A DNA stretch of 43,062 nucleotides from Prevotella sp. CAG:1185 (GTDB taxonomy: Bacteria > Bacteroidota > Bacteroidia > Bacteroidales > Bacteroidaceae). Numbering within the stretch: position 1 is the stretch's first letter; every line of letters starts with the position of its first letter. This document shows positions 6,644-15,102 of this stretch, in pieces. The DNA lies in assembly GCA_000436695.1 (NCBI GenBank), contig HF992623.1, positions 1 to 43,062 of the forward strand, given 5' to 3'. The notes beneath the pieces were generated by a model, which saw only the letters and a program-made list of their open reading frames with translations, was not told the origin of the DNA and did no database searches. Position numbers and translations under genes: made by a program.

Positions 6644-9542
6644 TTCTATATATTTCCTCCAACTTCAATTCTTTTATCTTTCCGTATTTTGAAAGTTTCT
6701 GAATGTCGAGTTTCGACTTGTCGCCTACAATAATCAGGATGTAGGGACGGCCTTTCACATTTTTATTATAATAGTTGTAGACATCATTATCGGTGATGGT
6801 TTTCAGCGACTTTATCATGTCGGCGTCAGGGTCGGCCTTGTAGCCTTGCGCACGATACAGGGCAATGGTCTGACCTATGTCGCGGAACGACGGATAACTG
6901 TTGTTTATGCCGTTGAGCATCGAACGGCGGGCATCACTCATGTTCTTGTCGCGCACGGGCATGCAGGCAAACAGACTGTCGAGCGTAGCCACGGCATCCA
7001 TTGTCTTGTCGGCCTGAGTGCCCATAATTGTCATAAATGCCGTGGGGGCGTCGGCATGTAGCACGGGCGACGGCACTTCGGCTGTGCCGGAAGCGTAATA
7101 GGCAAACGAGCGCAACTCGCGCAAATCCTGAAACATTACCGACGACATGCCGCTGCCGAAATAACTGCTCCACAGCTTCAGGCAGGTGCGCTCGTCTTGC
7201 TCAGGCACAGGGGCGAGCGGCGTGTATGTGGCAACTACAGTTTGGCGCGCCTTGGGATTGTCGAAGATATACACAGCCGGGGCGTCATACTGCATCAGCG
7301 GCTTATAGGTGTCGGTGTATGGCTCACGGGCTTTGTCAACAGGCAACAGACGGCTTACCTCCTGCCCCACCGACTCAGCGTCGCGACTGCCGCAATAAAC
7401 GACAGACAGCTGCACGTTCTGAAGACTGTCAAACAGACTTACAAGCTCTTCGGGCTTCATCTTTTTGACATCACCAACAGACACGCGGTTGAGATAAGCC
7501 GACTTGCTGCCGTAGGCTATCTTTGACAGCGCAGCATTAGCAATGCTCGAATTGTCTTTCACAAACGCCATGTCGTTAAGGCGCCACGCACGTTTCAGTT
7601 CAGACATCTGTGTCTTGTCAGGCTTCACCGACGAGAGAAAATGGCCCAGCAGCCTCAACGAAGGCTCAAGGTTGCGCTCAAAGCCCTGCATGGATATGAT
7701 GAACGAATTGTTGCCGGCACTGAAACTGAGCGTAGAACCGACGTTCTGCAGGGCACGGCGCAGCTGCTGACTTGTAAGCGAGTCGGTGCCGAGCGCGTCG
7801 ATATACGATTCGAGCACCTCCAGACGCGGGTCGGCAATCTTTCCCTTGTGATAGATAAGCTGCAGGGTGAACACGTCGTTGACGTTATTCTTGACGGCAT
7901 AAAGCTCTGCCATGCGGCCGAGACTTATGCGAGATGCGTCACGGTCGAAGTCGATTATGCGCGGCTCAACATCCTTGTGCTCCATGGAGTCGAGCATGGC
8001 GGCATAAGCCGACTGCGCCGTTATGTTCTTTGCCGGCATGGGCTTATATCCCGGCTGCGACACCTTGTCGGAAGGATAGCTGCCGTATTTCTTGACGAAG
8101 TCCATATATTCGTTGTTGAAATATTTGCGCGCCACACGCATCACGTCGTCACGGCTCACATTCTCAACAGCCAGTTCACGGTCAATATATTCAGCCCACG
8201 AGTCTTCGCCGTTGCCGTAAGCCTCAACCATCATCCATCCGCGCTTGTCGGCATCTTCCAGCTTGCGTTTAAGCTCGCGCCCGGCTTCCATCTTCAGCGC
8301 CTGCAGGTCGCTGTCGCTGAAGTCGCCGTTCTTCACCTTGTCCACCTGCTCCATGCACCTGCGCATAAGTTTCTTGCGCGAGCCGAACGGCAGACTCGGC
8401 ACTCCTGCCACAAACGTTATGCCGGCATCCTTAAGCGAGGCAGTCATGGCCGTGGCCATAAGCGCGCCTCCGTTGTTGCTTATAGAGTCGAGCTTGCCCG
8501 AACCGAAGTTGTTAGTCAGCAGTCTTACGGCTATGTCGAGCGCAGCCTCGTCGGCATGTCCGTGCGACGGAGTGCGGAATGCCATAAGCTCGCCCTTAAC
8601 TATGGGATAAGGTATGCGCAGTCTGACTTCCGGCCGCGACGACGCGAGCGACACGGGCTTAAACTCGCTGCGCGCCGGAGCCTCGCCTGCCCTTATCCGT
8701 CCGAACGTGCGCTCAAGCAGCGGTTTAATAGAGTCGGCGCACACATCGCCGGCAAGTATCAGCGCCATGTTTCCTGCCACATAATAACGGTCGTAGAAGT
8801 TGCGCATCTCGCTCAGACGCGGATTCTTCAGGCTTTCTGTGCTGCCCACTATCGGATAAGCGTAAGGCGTTCCGCTGAAGAAGTTTTCCATCACACGTTC
8901 GTATGCGCTCATAAGCACATTGTCGGCATACATGTTTTTCTCTTCATACACGGTTTCGAGTTCGCTCTGAAACAGGCGGAACACAGGACTGATAAGGCGC
9001 TCGCTGTTGAGCGACGCCCACTGGTCTACATACTGCGGCAGAAACGTGTTGAAATATACTGTATAATCGAGGCTCGTGGCGGCGTTAAGTCCCGAACCAC
9101 CGTAGCGCGACACAAGGTTGCTGAACTCGTTGGGTATGGCATATTCGGCAGCCTTTGCGCCCAGCCGGTTTATGTCTGCTTGTATCTGCCGGCGCATGGT
9201 CTCGTCTTTGGTCTGTGCCAGCTGGTCGTATTTGGCAGAAATAGAATCGAGCCACGGCCGTTCCTTCTCATAGTCAACCGTACCAATCTTGTCGGTGCCC
9301 TTAAACATTATGTGTTCAAAATAGTGTGCAATGCCGGTGTTGGGGCAGTCGGCCGCTCCTGCCTTCACCACCACGGCGCCGAACACTCTCGGCAGCGCAT
9401 GGTCTTCGTTTATCCACACTGTAAGTCCGTTACTCAGTTTCATTTCTTTCACCTTCATGGCATTGTCGTCATATCCGGCAGCATGAGCCGTGATGCCCGA
9501 AAGTGCCATGAGGCATATAAACAAGGCTGTATGTTTCATCAT
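6639..9542 (-). CDS. M16 family zinc metalloprotease (pitrilysin/insulinase type), exported
   Basis: This protein of 967 residues has a signal peptide (MMKHTALFICLMALSGITAHA), then two M16 repeats. The first carries the inverted zinc motif HYFEH (His73, Glu76, His77) and the distal Glu in LETVYEEKNMYADN; the second (about 520-960) has no such motif and is the usual inactive half. The fold encloses and degrades unfolded peptides, here in the periplasm or outer membrane. The open frame runs up to 9611, but a -7 promoter box covers 9611-9618, so the start is placed at 9542 (or 9539). The last heptad of a tandem repeat overlaps its stop codon. Confidence 0.9.
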   Translation of the reverse strand: MMKHTALFICLMALSGITAHAAGYDDNAMKVKEMKLSNGLTVWINEDHALPRVFGAVVVKAGAADCPNTGIAHYFEHIMFKGTDKIGTVDYEKERPWLDSISAKYDQLAQTKDETMRRQIQADINRLGAKAAEYAIPNEFSNLVSRYGGSGLNAATSLDYTVYFNTFLPQYVDQWASLNSERLISPVFRLFQSELETVYEEKNMYADNVLMSAYERVMENFFSGTPYAYPIVGSTESLKNPRLSEMRNFYDRYYVAGNMALILAGDVCADSIKPLLERTFGRIRAGEAPARSEFKPVSLASSRPEVRLRIPYPIVKGELMAFRTPSHGHADEAALDIAVRLLTNNFGSGKLDSISNNGGALMATAMTASLKDAGITFVAGVPSLPFGSRKKLMRRCMEQVDKVKNGDFSDSDLQALKMEAGRELKRKLEDADKRGWMMVEAYGNGEDSWAEYIDRELAVENVSRDDVMRVARKYFNNEYMDFVKKYGSYPSDKVSQPGYKPMPAKNITAQSAYAAMLDSMEHKDVEPRIIDFDRDASRISLGRMAELYAVKNNVNDVFTLQLIYHKGKIADPRLEVLESYIDALGTDSLTSQQLRRALQNVGSTLSFSAGNNSFIISMQGFERNLEPSLRLLGHFLSSVKPDKTQMSELKRAWRLNDMAFVKDNSSIANAALSKIAYGSKSAYLNRVSVGDVKKMKPEELVSLFDSLQNVQLSVVYCGSRDAESVGQEVSRLLPVDKAREPYTDTYKPLMQYDAPAVYIFDNPKARQTVVATYTPLAPVPEQDERTCLKLWSSYFGSGMSSVMFQDLRELRSFAYYASGTAEVPSPVLHADAPTAFMTIMGTQADKTMDAVATLDSLFACMPVRDKNMSDARRSMLNGINNSYPSFRDIGQTIALYRAQGYKADPDADMIKSLKTITDNDVYNYYNKNVKGRPYILIIVGDKSKLDIQKLSKYGKIKELKLEEIYRK

Positions 9543-9610
9543 ATCATCATAGTGTATGTGGTGTGCCGGCACAGATAAACGCTGCGGCACGCCTGTGTTT
9601 AACGTTTCCA

Positions 9611-9618
9611 CAAAAATA
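9611..9618 (-). promoter_or_regulatory. -7 box upstream of the M16 protease
   Basis: TATTTTTG on the minus strand matches TAnnTTTG; no clean -33 box is seen. The predicted start is near 9604, giving a leader of about 60 nt to the ATG at 9542. Confidence 0.5.
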
Positions 9619-9911
9619 AATAAAATTAGTCTTTCAGCTGCCCTTACTCACATCAAAACGCATTGTCTTTAACGTCATTTTAGCTTTTTATCATTTCACA
9701 GACAGCAATCAAAGGCACAAACATTAACAGCACATGGGACATCTCATAACTTTAAACCTGCAAATAATTCACGAAGATATAGCCTTGCAAAATCAGCCGA
9801 TAAAAATCTACCAACAGGCAAAATTCACCCACCATTTTACGATTTTGTTATAAATCTATTTCAAAAGCATCTTTTTATTCTATTTGTTATACCCCATTTA
9901 AAATATATCTA

Positions 9912-9919
9912 TATATTTG
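9912..9919 (+). promoter_or_regulatory. -7 box upstream of the large secreted protein
   Basis: TATATTTG matches TAnnTTTG. A TTTG at 9883-9886 is 25 bp away, longer than the usual 19-21. The box overlaps the first in-frame start at 9917, so translation must begin further down, at 10016. Confidence 0.5.
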
Positions 9920-10015
9920 CAAAATAGAAATAGAACACTTATAACGACTTTTGAACAACAATCAATAATCGCTACTTGTATAAATGATTTTTATCGACTA
10001 ACTTATAATACTTTT

Positions 10016-12955
10016 ATGAAAAATTTTACACACAAAAAAAGAAATGGATTGGCACTTTGGCTGCTAACCCTTATGTGCTTGGCCTCGGTAAATGTATGGG
10101 GACAAGAGACTGTTTACTCCTATGAATTAAAACAAAAGACATGGGATGGCAACGGAAGTAAAACACTTAACGGAATTACATGGTCATTAGATGCTCCTGG
10201 TGCCGGATTTTGGGGATATGACGGCACAAAAGGTCAACAATTTGGCTCTGGTAGCAAACCCGCTACTTCTATAAACCTTTCAACGGAAGATTTTAAAGGT
10301 ACAATTAAATCTGTTGTAATAGAAACAAGCGGTGCATCAAAAATTAATGCTACAATTCAAGTTAAAGTAGGAAATGTTGGTTATGGAGATGAAACAAAAA
10401 TAACAAAAACAAACACACCTTATAAATTTGATGGCCAATCATCGGGAAAAGTAGAAGTAATATGGACAAATACTAGCGACGCGGCCATTTACTTAAAAAA
10501 GATAACTGTAACTTATGAAGAAGGTGCTGCCACTCAATGTATCGCCCCGACATTCAGTCCTGCTTCAGGCACATCGTTCGCAAACACATTGACCGTTACA
10601 GCCTCAACAACCACTGAAGGCGGAAAGATTGTTTATACGACAGACCCGGAGGCTACACTCGACGCCAACTCGCCAGAGTTTCCAAGCGAAGGACTTACTA
10701 TAGACGCTACAACAACAATACGCGCCATAACAGTTGACCCTAATGGAGCTTTGGAAAACAGCGGTGAGGCATCAGCCACATATACAAAGATTGATGCGCT
10801 GAACGGACTTGCCGAACTGCGCGCCAAGATAAGAGAAGACAACGTAACAAGCCAAAAGAACGCTAAAGAATATATTGTAAGCCTGAACAATGCCGTTGTA
10901 ACAAAGGTAAGCGACAACAAAGCATTCATAGAAGAAAACGGAACAGGTATACAATATTTCAATTATGACAACAGCTTTAAGGAAGGTCAGGTTATCAACG
11001 GCACAGCCACTGTAAAAGGCTTTATGTATAGCAACTGGGCCGAACTGACAAGCATCGAAGGCGACATAACTATAACAGATGGAGGAGCAGTAGCTCCGAC
11101 AGAAGTTACTCTTGAAGAACTTACAAACAACTACGACAAATATGAATCACGCCTTGTTAAAGTAACCGCAGCTGAAGTAACTTCGGCTTTCAACATTCAA
11201 AACGGCGAAATATCACAAAACGGATTTAAATTTGCAGTAAGAGCAAACAACGAGTCAATCTCAATGACATTGGGAGAAACAATAGACATAATTGGAGTAC
11301 CCGGAATTTACTTCAACACGAAGCAGTTGAACGTCTTTTCACAGGAAGACATAACAAAAGACGAAAATGCTAAAACATTCTCATGGACAGCAACATCGGC
11401 TGAAATAGATATCAACAACGGCGACATAACCGCTCTGCCTACTCTTACTAACACATACGAGGGAGCAGTAAACTACGACAGCTCAAACAAGGGCGTTGCC
11501 ATTATCGGTGAGACTGACGGACAGATAACCATCGTAGGCGCAGGAACAACCACAATAACCGCCACACTGGCATCTGACCCTGAGGTTAAGTCTTCGTATG
11601 AACTTACGGTAAACAAGACCACAGCAACACTCGAATTTGAACAGCCATCATATACAGTGAACTTTGGTGAGATAATTACTCTGAAAGCCGTATCAAACAA
11701 TCCGGATGCACAGATAACCTATTCAGCAACTGAAGGCGACTGGGTTATAGATGAAACATCTGGCGAATTCTTGGCAGACACTACAGCCGGAAGCGTAACC
11801 GTTACTGCAACACTGGCAGAAAGCGACAAATATACAGGCGCAACTGCAACATGCACGGTGAAGATTGTTGACCCGAACCAGCAGGTTTATAGCGACGTTA
11901 TCACAGCTGAAGATTTGGTTGCTACAGATACACGATATAAAGATTTCTCTGATGTAACAAAGACTTCAGGTGCTGTTTATGCAGGTAATTCTGCCAAGAA
12001 TAACAGTGGCTCAATCCAACTAAGATCAAGCGAAAAATCTGGAATTGTTACTACAACATCAGGTGGAAGAATATCTCAGATAATTATTACTTGGGATAGT
12101 CAGACTACATCAGGAAGACAATTAGATATATATGGCAGTGATGAACCATACACAAGCACAGCAGATTTATATGATTATAAGAAGCCTATTGCCTCTGCCA
12201 TATACGAAAATGAATCTACGACATCAAAACTTACAATCGAAGGCAACTATCCTTATGTTGGAATAAGAAGCAACGACGGAGCATTATACATCAAAGACAT
12301 AACCTTTGTATGGGAAAAAGTGTCAGAGCCTACCACCGGTTCATTCTCAATCACCGATGCCGGTTTTGCCACATACTACACTGACAAGGCGTTTGTAATG
12401 CCGGAGAATGTGCAGGGCGGAATTGTAACTAAAGCCAACAAGGAGACAAACCAGCTCACCATAAGCTACAACTATCAGCCGGGCACTGTTGTTCCTGCAA
12501 AGACTCCTATCGTGCTTAAAGGCGAGAAAGGCGACTACACCGTAAACTACACTACATCTGAAGAAACTGCTCCTGCCGGCAACATGCTCTATGGCGCAGA
12601 AAACGTTGACGCTGAAGGAAAGACATTTGTTGAGGGAACCAACGTTAAATACTACAAGCTTGCACTTGGCAACGACGGCAAATGCGGATTCTACTGGGGC
12701 GCAACCGACGGCGCAGCATTTGAATACACAGCCAACCGCGCATTCCTTGCCATCGACATAACAGACGCATCACAGGCTCCGGCAAGCTTCTCACTCGACG
12801 GCGACGGCAGCACAACAGCCATTAACGGCATTATGAACGGCAACGACGACAGCCAGAAGATTTACACCGTAACCGGCGTTTATGCAGGCAAGAGCCTCAA
12901 CAACCTGCCCAAAGGCATATATATAGTAGGCGGAAAGAAAGTGGCTGTTAAATAA
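10016..12955 (+). CDS. Large multi-domain secreted protein with type IX-like C-terminus
   Basis: The 979-residue product has a basic signal peptide (KKRNGLALWLLTLMCLASV, to about residue 28). Visible modules: a beta-sandwich (29-172), a chitobiase/CHB_HEX_C-like domain (about 175-258: APTFSPASGTSF, IVYTTDPEA, IRAITVDPNG), an OB-like domain (259-451), Ig/BIG-like repeats (452-622), a second beta-sandwich (622-768) and a C-terminal region ending NLPKGIYIVGGKKVAVK. That ending resembles the C-terminal sorting signal of type IX cargo in Prevotella. No catalytic motif is seen, so an adhesin or carbohydrate-binding role is only a guess. Base composition shifts between modules. It is followed after 44 bp, with no terminator between, by a 58-residue peptide gene. 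Confidence 0.8.
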   Translation: MKNFTHKKRNGLALWLLTLMCLASVNVWGQETVYSYELKQKTWDGNGSKTLNGITWSLDAPGAGFWGYDGTKGQQFGSGSKPATSINLSTEDFKGTIKSVVIETSGASKINATIQVKVGNVGYGDETKITKTNTPYKFDGQSSGKVEVIWTNTSDAAIYLKKITVTYEEGAATQCIAPTFSPASGTSFANTLTVTASTTTEGGKIVYTTDPEATLDANSPEFPSEGLTIDATTTIRAITVDPNGALENSGEASATYTKIDALNGLAELRAKIREDNVTSQKNAKEYIVSLNNAVVTKVSDNKAFIEENGTGIQYFNYDNSFKEGQVINGTATVKGFMYSNWAELTSIEGDITITDGGAVAPTEVTLEELTNNYDKYESRLVKVTAAEVTSAFNIQNGEISQNGFKFAVRANNESISMTLGETIDIIGVPGIYFNTKQLNVFSQEDITKDENAKTFSWTATSAEIDINNGDITALPTLTNTYEGAVNYDSSNKGVAIIGETDGQITIVGAGTTTITATLASDPEVKSSYELTVNKTTATLEFEQPSYTVNFGEIITLKAVSNNPDAQITYSATEGDWVIDETSGEFLADTTAGSVTVTATLAESDKYTGATATCTVKIVDPNQQVYSDVITAEDLVATDTRYKDFSDVTKTSGAVYAGNSAKNNSGSIQLRSSEKSGIVTTTSGGRISQIIITWDSQTTSGRQLDIYGSDEPYTSTADLYDYKKPIASAIYENESTTSKLTIEGNYPYVGIRSNDGALYIKDITFVWEKVSEPTTGSFSITDAGFATYYTDKAFVMPENVQGGIVTKANKETNQLTISYNYQPGTVVPAKTPIVLKGEKGDYTVNYTTSEETAPAGNMLYGAENVDAEGKTFVEGTNVKYYKLALGNDGKCGFYWGATDGAAFEYTANRAFLAIDITDASQAPASFSLDGDGSTTAINGIMNGNDDSQKIYTVTGVYAGKSLNNLPKGIYIVGGKKVAVK

Positions 12956-12985
12956 AAAAAACATACAAATAATAAAATAAATAAT

Positions 12986-12991
12986 AAGGAG
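12986..12991 (+). promoter_or_regulatory. Shine-Dalgarno site of the 58-residue peptide gene
   Basis: AAGGAG lies 8 nt before the ATG at 13000. Such sites are rare among genes in this window, so it supports translation of this short frame. Confidence 0.6.
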
Positions 12992-12999
12992 AACAAATT

Positions 13000-13176
13000 A
13001 TGAAAAAGTATATTAAACCTGAATGTGACATAATAGAAGTAAAGTTTGAAGGTAACCTGATGCAGACCTCTACTATTCCCCCGGTATCAGATACCGACCT
13101 GGGCATAAACGACGAAGTCAGCTCAGGTCCGATGCTCACTCCTGAAAGGAAAAGCATTTGGGGAGAAGAAGACTAA
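13000..13176 (+). CDS. Small protein of 58 residues, MKKYIKPE type
   Basis: The frame reads MKKYIKPECDIIEVKFEGNL at the start, has a Ser/Thr/Pro-rich middle with STIPPVSDTD, and ends RKSIWGEED. There is no signal peptide or membrane segment. Small Bacteroidales proteins with the same kind of ends (MKK-YI-KPE start, aromatic/acidic tail) are familiar to me as unannotated frames, but I know of no assigned function. It has a good ribosome binding site (12986), lies 44 bp after the secreted-protein gene and is closed by a terminator at 13203, so it is probably the second gene of that transcript. It could be a peptide precursor, a small regulator or a chaperone-like partner; none is shown. Confidence 0.7.
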   Translation: MKKYIKPECDIIEVKFEGNLMQTSTIPPVSDTDLGINDEVSSGPMLTPERKSIWGEED

Positions 13177-13202
13177 AAAAATGTTTTATAATTCGACTAT
13201 AT

Positions 13203-13243
13203 ACAGAGGGACATGCGTCAAGGCGCTTGCCCCTCTGTTTTTT
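13203..13243 (+). terminator. Terminator after the small-peptide gene
   Basis: ACAGAGGG (13203-13210) pairs with CCCTCTGT (13231-13238), with an inner CAAG/CTTG stem, followed by a T run to 13243. It ends the two-gene transcript from 9912. Confidence 0.85.
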
Positions 13244-13349
13244 ATGCCTGCCTACATTCTGCCAAATAAAACTAAATAGCCAACAGCCCATATATAGTTT
13301 TATGTACGACTGATGACAAACAATACAAAACACGGCATTTTGCATTGCG

Positions 13350-13407
13350 AAAGGTATGCTTTTGCATCATAAAACATGGTCTTTCAGAATGTAAAAGGTA
13401 TGCTTTT
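13350..13407. repeat. Dispersed palindromic repeat, copy 2
   Basis: AAAGGTATGCTTTTG (13350-13364) and AAAAGGTATGCTTTT (13393-13407) are direct copies. The second is the exact reverse complement of 3260-3274. Confidence 0.65.
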
Positions 13408-13487
13408 ACAGCGGCATGACACAACAGAAAAGCTGTTTGCTTAATTAACCTTATCGGATAATTACGCAAACTGCATTATCATACTTA

Positions 13488-13720
13488 AAACTAAAAAAGT
13501 TTTCGTAGAAACTCATCACTCGTCACATTTCGGTGTAATAAGTTGAAACACAGGCTGTTAAAGTGTGATGAGTTACTTTTTGAACTCATCACGGATGCCT
13601 TTGCCGATTGTGGCGTGATGAGTTGCGGCGACAACTCATCACACTGCAAGTCGCTGACGCACAGAGTCTTAAACCCCGTTGTGACGAGTGATGAGTTTTT
13701 ACGAAAACTTTTTTTAGTTA
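13488..13720. repeat. Nested palindromic element with six ACTCATCAC motifs
   Basis: Outer arms of about 40 bp (13488-13527 and 13680-13720) are inverted repeats with one mismatch in the core, one indel and slight fraying at the tip. Between them are two further hairpins: GTGATGAGTT/AACTCATCAC (13565-13574/13583-13592, 8-nt loop) and GTGATGAGTTG/CAACTCATCAC (13614-13625 region pairing with 13632-13642, 6-nt loop). The motif occurs at 13511, 13565, 13584, 13615, 13634 and 13688, strictly alternating in orientation. The whole can fold as a long stem carrying two hairpin arms. It contains no gene. Confidence 0.85.
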
Positions 13721-13868
13721 AGCCATAACCTATATAGTATTAGGATTCGGTCCGGATTTTTGCTTCATATTGAGCAAACAAAAAGACGGCTGAAAGCATG
13801 AATGCACAAGAAAAAGGAACAATACACACGGCGAAACGCACGGCAACGGAACACAAACAGGCTCAACC

Positions 13869-14900
13869 CTAAATCTTTATACCAAAAAACATGCGGGCGC
13901 GCCATTTGGTGTTGTTAAGCAGCAAGATGTCACGGTCGCCAAGCTGCGACGTGTTCACAACGGCAGTAAAGCCGGCAAAATAACGGCCGAAATGCCTTAC
14001 AACAGCCATGCGCCCCACGGCTATTATGTTGGGAAACCTGTAAGGCATATTTGTGCGGCTGCCGTCCGTGGTTATGTGGCAATGGCTATAGACGACAATT
14101 TCGGGCAGTGCCGACAGATGGATGAGCCATCCGTGACGCAAGACAAGATTGTAGCCATAGCCTACGCCGATGCCTACACACGCTATGCTGATTCTTGATT
14201 CAGGATTGTCTATTACCTCATCGTGACGTGCCTTGAGCACTCCGCCCATAAACGAGGTACCCAGCATAAAGCTTCCGCAGCTGCGCTTCTGAAGCCACGA
14301 CTGGCTGAAGGCTGCCGGATAAGAGAAGCGACGGCCGTTGAGGGCATAATAGGCGTTGAGCGTAAGCATGTTCTGACTTATCATTCCGGCAGGTATGCCG
14401 GTGTCGCCGTGAGAAGTATGCACGCTGCCCTCAAAGGTCTTTGCCGAATGGAATATCACATCGGCTCCAAGCCTGTTGCCGTATGCGTTCATGTTCAGTT
14501 CATAGTCTTTCTTCTTGCCTGCAAGATGCGCCGGATTTAAGGCAACGCTGAGCGACAGTCCGCGGTAAGACGCGCTAAGGCTTACGGTGTATTTGTTCTG
14601 TGCCTTCATCTCCGTAGTAAACTTACCGTCGTCATTTACGCCACGCGTGTCGAGGTCAGAGCCCGAAGCATTCAACGTCAGTTTGAAGCGCAAACGCTGC
14701 GGCACGCGCTCCAGATAGGCAGAGTCAATACTGCTGCGTGCCCGGCTGTCGCGCATATCGAGTATCTTGTCAATCTCGCGCTTAGCCCGGTAAGCCTCCG
14801 CCTTGATCCGTTCTTTGGCATCAATGCTGTCAGCAGCTGCAACGGAGGCGCTGTCGTGTGGCACAGCCGTCATTGCGGCCGCAAGCAATAGTGTAAGCAT
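13869..14900 (-). CDS. Outer-membrane barrel-like protein, probably DUF4421 family
   Basis: The 343-residue frame starts MLTLLLAAAMTAVPHDS and then shows barrel-like strands: YTVSLSASYRGLSLSVALNP, LTLNAYYALNGRRFSYPAAF, GVGYGYNLVLRHGWLIHLSA. The pattern resembles DUF4421 proteins of Bacteroidetes, of unknown function. The signal peptide looks truncated: in frame upstream lies KRCCSVLILQ, preceded by a TAA (14931-14933) and an ATG (14937-14939). The sequence ATG AAA TAA would be a complete signal peptide start but for that stop. Either ATG 14900 is used with a short signal, or the gene is damaged. No -7 box was found. Confidence 0.65.
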   Translation of the reverse strand: MLTLLLAAAMTAVPHDSASVAAADSIDAKERIKAEAYRAKREIDKILDMRDSRARSSIDSAYLERVPQRLRFKLTLNASGSDLDTRGVNDDGKFTTEMKAQNKYTVSLSASYRGLSLSVALNPAHLAGKKKDYELNMNAYGNRLGADVIFHSAKTFEGSVHTSHGDTGIPAGMISQNMLTLNAYYALNGRRFSYPAAFSQSWLQKRSCGSFMLGTSFMGGVLKARHDEVIDNPESRISIACVGIGVGYGYNLVLRHGWLIHLSALPEIVVYSHCHITTDGSRTNMPYRFPNIIAVGRMAVVRHFGRYFAGFTAVVNTSQLGDRDILLLNNTKWRARMFFGIKI

Positions 14901-15063
14901 CTGTAATATAAGAACGCTGCAACACCGTTTTTATTTCATTTCATGCAACAATGATTTGCACAAATGTCTCAACGGCTGCCATGCGCAAACTGAATTACAG
15001 ATTTGCAACACGTTTGTCAGTCTTTCATAACACGGCGTTAACCTCATTGCAACATGCCCCATA

Positions 15064-15071
15064 TAACTTTG
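15064..15071 (+). promoter_or_regulatory. -7 box of the TonB receptor-lipoprotein operon
   Basis: TAACTTTG matches TAnnTTTG, with no clear -33 box. The predicted start, near 15078, gives a leader of about 25 nt to the ATG at 15103. Confidence 0.55.
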
Positions 15072-15102
15072 CAACCGTAAACGATAGAAAGCATTTCAAA
15101 GT

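Larger units (their letters stand above)
9543..10015. other. Divergent promoter region
   Basis: These 473 bp separate the divergent M16 protease and secreted-protein genes. Both promoter boxes (9611-9618 minus, 9912-9919 plus) lie here. The middle, about 9620-9900, is AT-rich; I see no gene or repeat in it. Confidence 0.5.
13244..13868. other. Gene-free stretch with two classes of palindrome
   Basis: No gene is supported in these 625 bp. They hold two copies of the GGTATGC palindrome (13350-13407) and the nested ACTCATCAC element (13488-13720). A 61-codon frame at 13543-13728 is built from the element and is not credible. Confidence 0.65.

Noticed and set aside
7641..9578. A 645-codon open frame on the plus strand inside the M16 protease gene
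   Set aside because: It is the antisense shadow of a well-supported protease with zinc motif and signal peptide. The translation is His/Arg/Val-rich with no recognisable domain.
13511..13696. CRISPR array suggested by six repeated motifs
   Set aside because: The motif is only 9 bp, alternates in orientation and has no regular spacers; no cas genes are present.
13543..13728. A 61-codon frame inside the nested palindrome
   Set aside because: It is made from the palindrome arms, has no ribosome binding site and no protein-like pattern.
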